Assembly (NCBI GenBank): GCA_947631715.1 | Contig: CANRMK010000003.1 | Span: forward strand, 1 to 23,868 | From: an uncultured Acetatifactor sp. | GTDB taxonomy: Bacteria > Bacillota > Clostridia > Lachnospirales > Lachnospiraceae | Length of the DNA: 23,868 nucleotides | Direction: 5' to 3' | Shown here: piece by piece, positions 23,791 through 23,868 of the stretch | Layout of the letters: every line of letters begins with the position of its first letter | Numbering within the stretch: position 1 is the first letter of the stretch | Notes under the pieces: model-generated | Seen by the model: the letters and a program-made list of their open reading frames with translations, nothing else | Databases searched by the model: none | Told to the model about the DNA's origin: nothing | Program-made: the position numbers and the translations under genes

Positions 23791-23819
23791 ATTGTATCAC
23801 ATGTAATAAGTAGAAACAA
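23791..23819 (-). promoter_or_regulatory. SigA-type promoter of the FliD-like gene
   Basis: Read on the minus strand: TTGTTT (23819-23814), 17-bp spacer, TACAAT (23796-23791), preceded by an extended -10 TG. It would give a leader of about 130 nt. No SigD consensus was found in 23653-23868, so this gene seems uncoupled from the SigD regulon. Confidence 0.5.
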
Positions 23820-23868
23820 GAGTGACTTTTGATAAAATGTGGCAGAAAAACAGGGAGAAAAGTTGTAT

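Overview
The window looks like chromosomal DNA of a motile, Gram-positive anaerobe of the class Clostridia, most likely a Lachnospiraceae relative (inference from gene content and style). Reasons: moderate GC content, strong AGGAGG-type ribosome binding sites, a lipoprotein solute-binding protein, a SigD (sigma-28) flagellar regulon, a fliW-csrA pair, a fused potCD gene, and unusually large hook-associated proteins. No rRNA, tRNA, insertion sequence, prophage or CRISPR array was seen.

Left part (1-4988, minus strand): a lipoprotein solute-binding protein gene is followed 90 bp downstream by a very large membrane sensor that runs off the left edge. The sensor carries an extracellular sensory region, HAMP, PAS, an intact-looking GGDEF domain, a GAF-like region, and a histidine kinase core. 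No ABC permease accompanies the solute-binding protein, so the pair may form a sensory unit. A good SigA promoter (5037-5065) drives it, diverging from a second SigA promoter (5110-5137) for the genes to the right.

5252-9628 (plus strand): a polyamine ABC transporter operon, potA-potB-potCD. PotA carries a duplicated beta-rich insertion inside its TOBE domain. PotC is fused through a seventh membrane segment to the polyamine-binding protein PotD.

9680-20780 (plus strand): two SigD-driven late flagellar transcription units. The first, with a consensus TAAA-N15-GCCGATAA promoter, is flgM-flgN-flgK-flgK2-flgL-fliW-csrA and ends at an intrinsic terminator at 17245-17285. The second starts from a SigD promoter whose -35 lies in the terminator's T-tract, and holds flaG-fliD-fliS-fliT-like, ending at a terminator at 20743-20780. 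The genes cover the hook-filament junction (FlgK, FlgL), the filament cap (FliD), export chaperones (FlgN, FliS, FliT-like), the anti-SigD factor (FlgM), and the post-transcriptional FliW/CsrA switch. The axial proteins are larger than usual, with helical, charged insertions in FlgK2 and FliD. The flaG leader has a cluster of GGA motifs that could be a CsrA target.

20805-23868: a small XRE-type regulator is translationally overlapped with glf (UDP-galactopyranose mutase). Its promoter sits in a 26-bp palindrome, suggesting autoregulation. Converging on glf from the right is a divergent FliD-like protein gene with its own SigA-type promoter and a hairpin in its leader.

The most notable items are the orphan binding protein with a bifunctional kinase/GGDEF sensor, the PotA insertion, the tandem FlgK paralogues, the GGA-rich flaG leader, the HTH-glf operator, and the divergent FliD-like protein.
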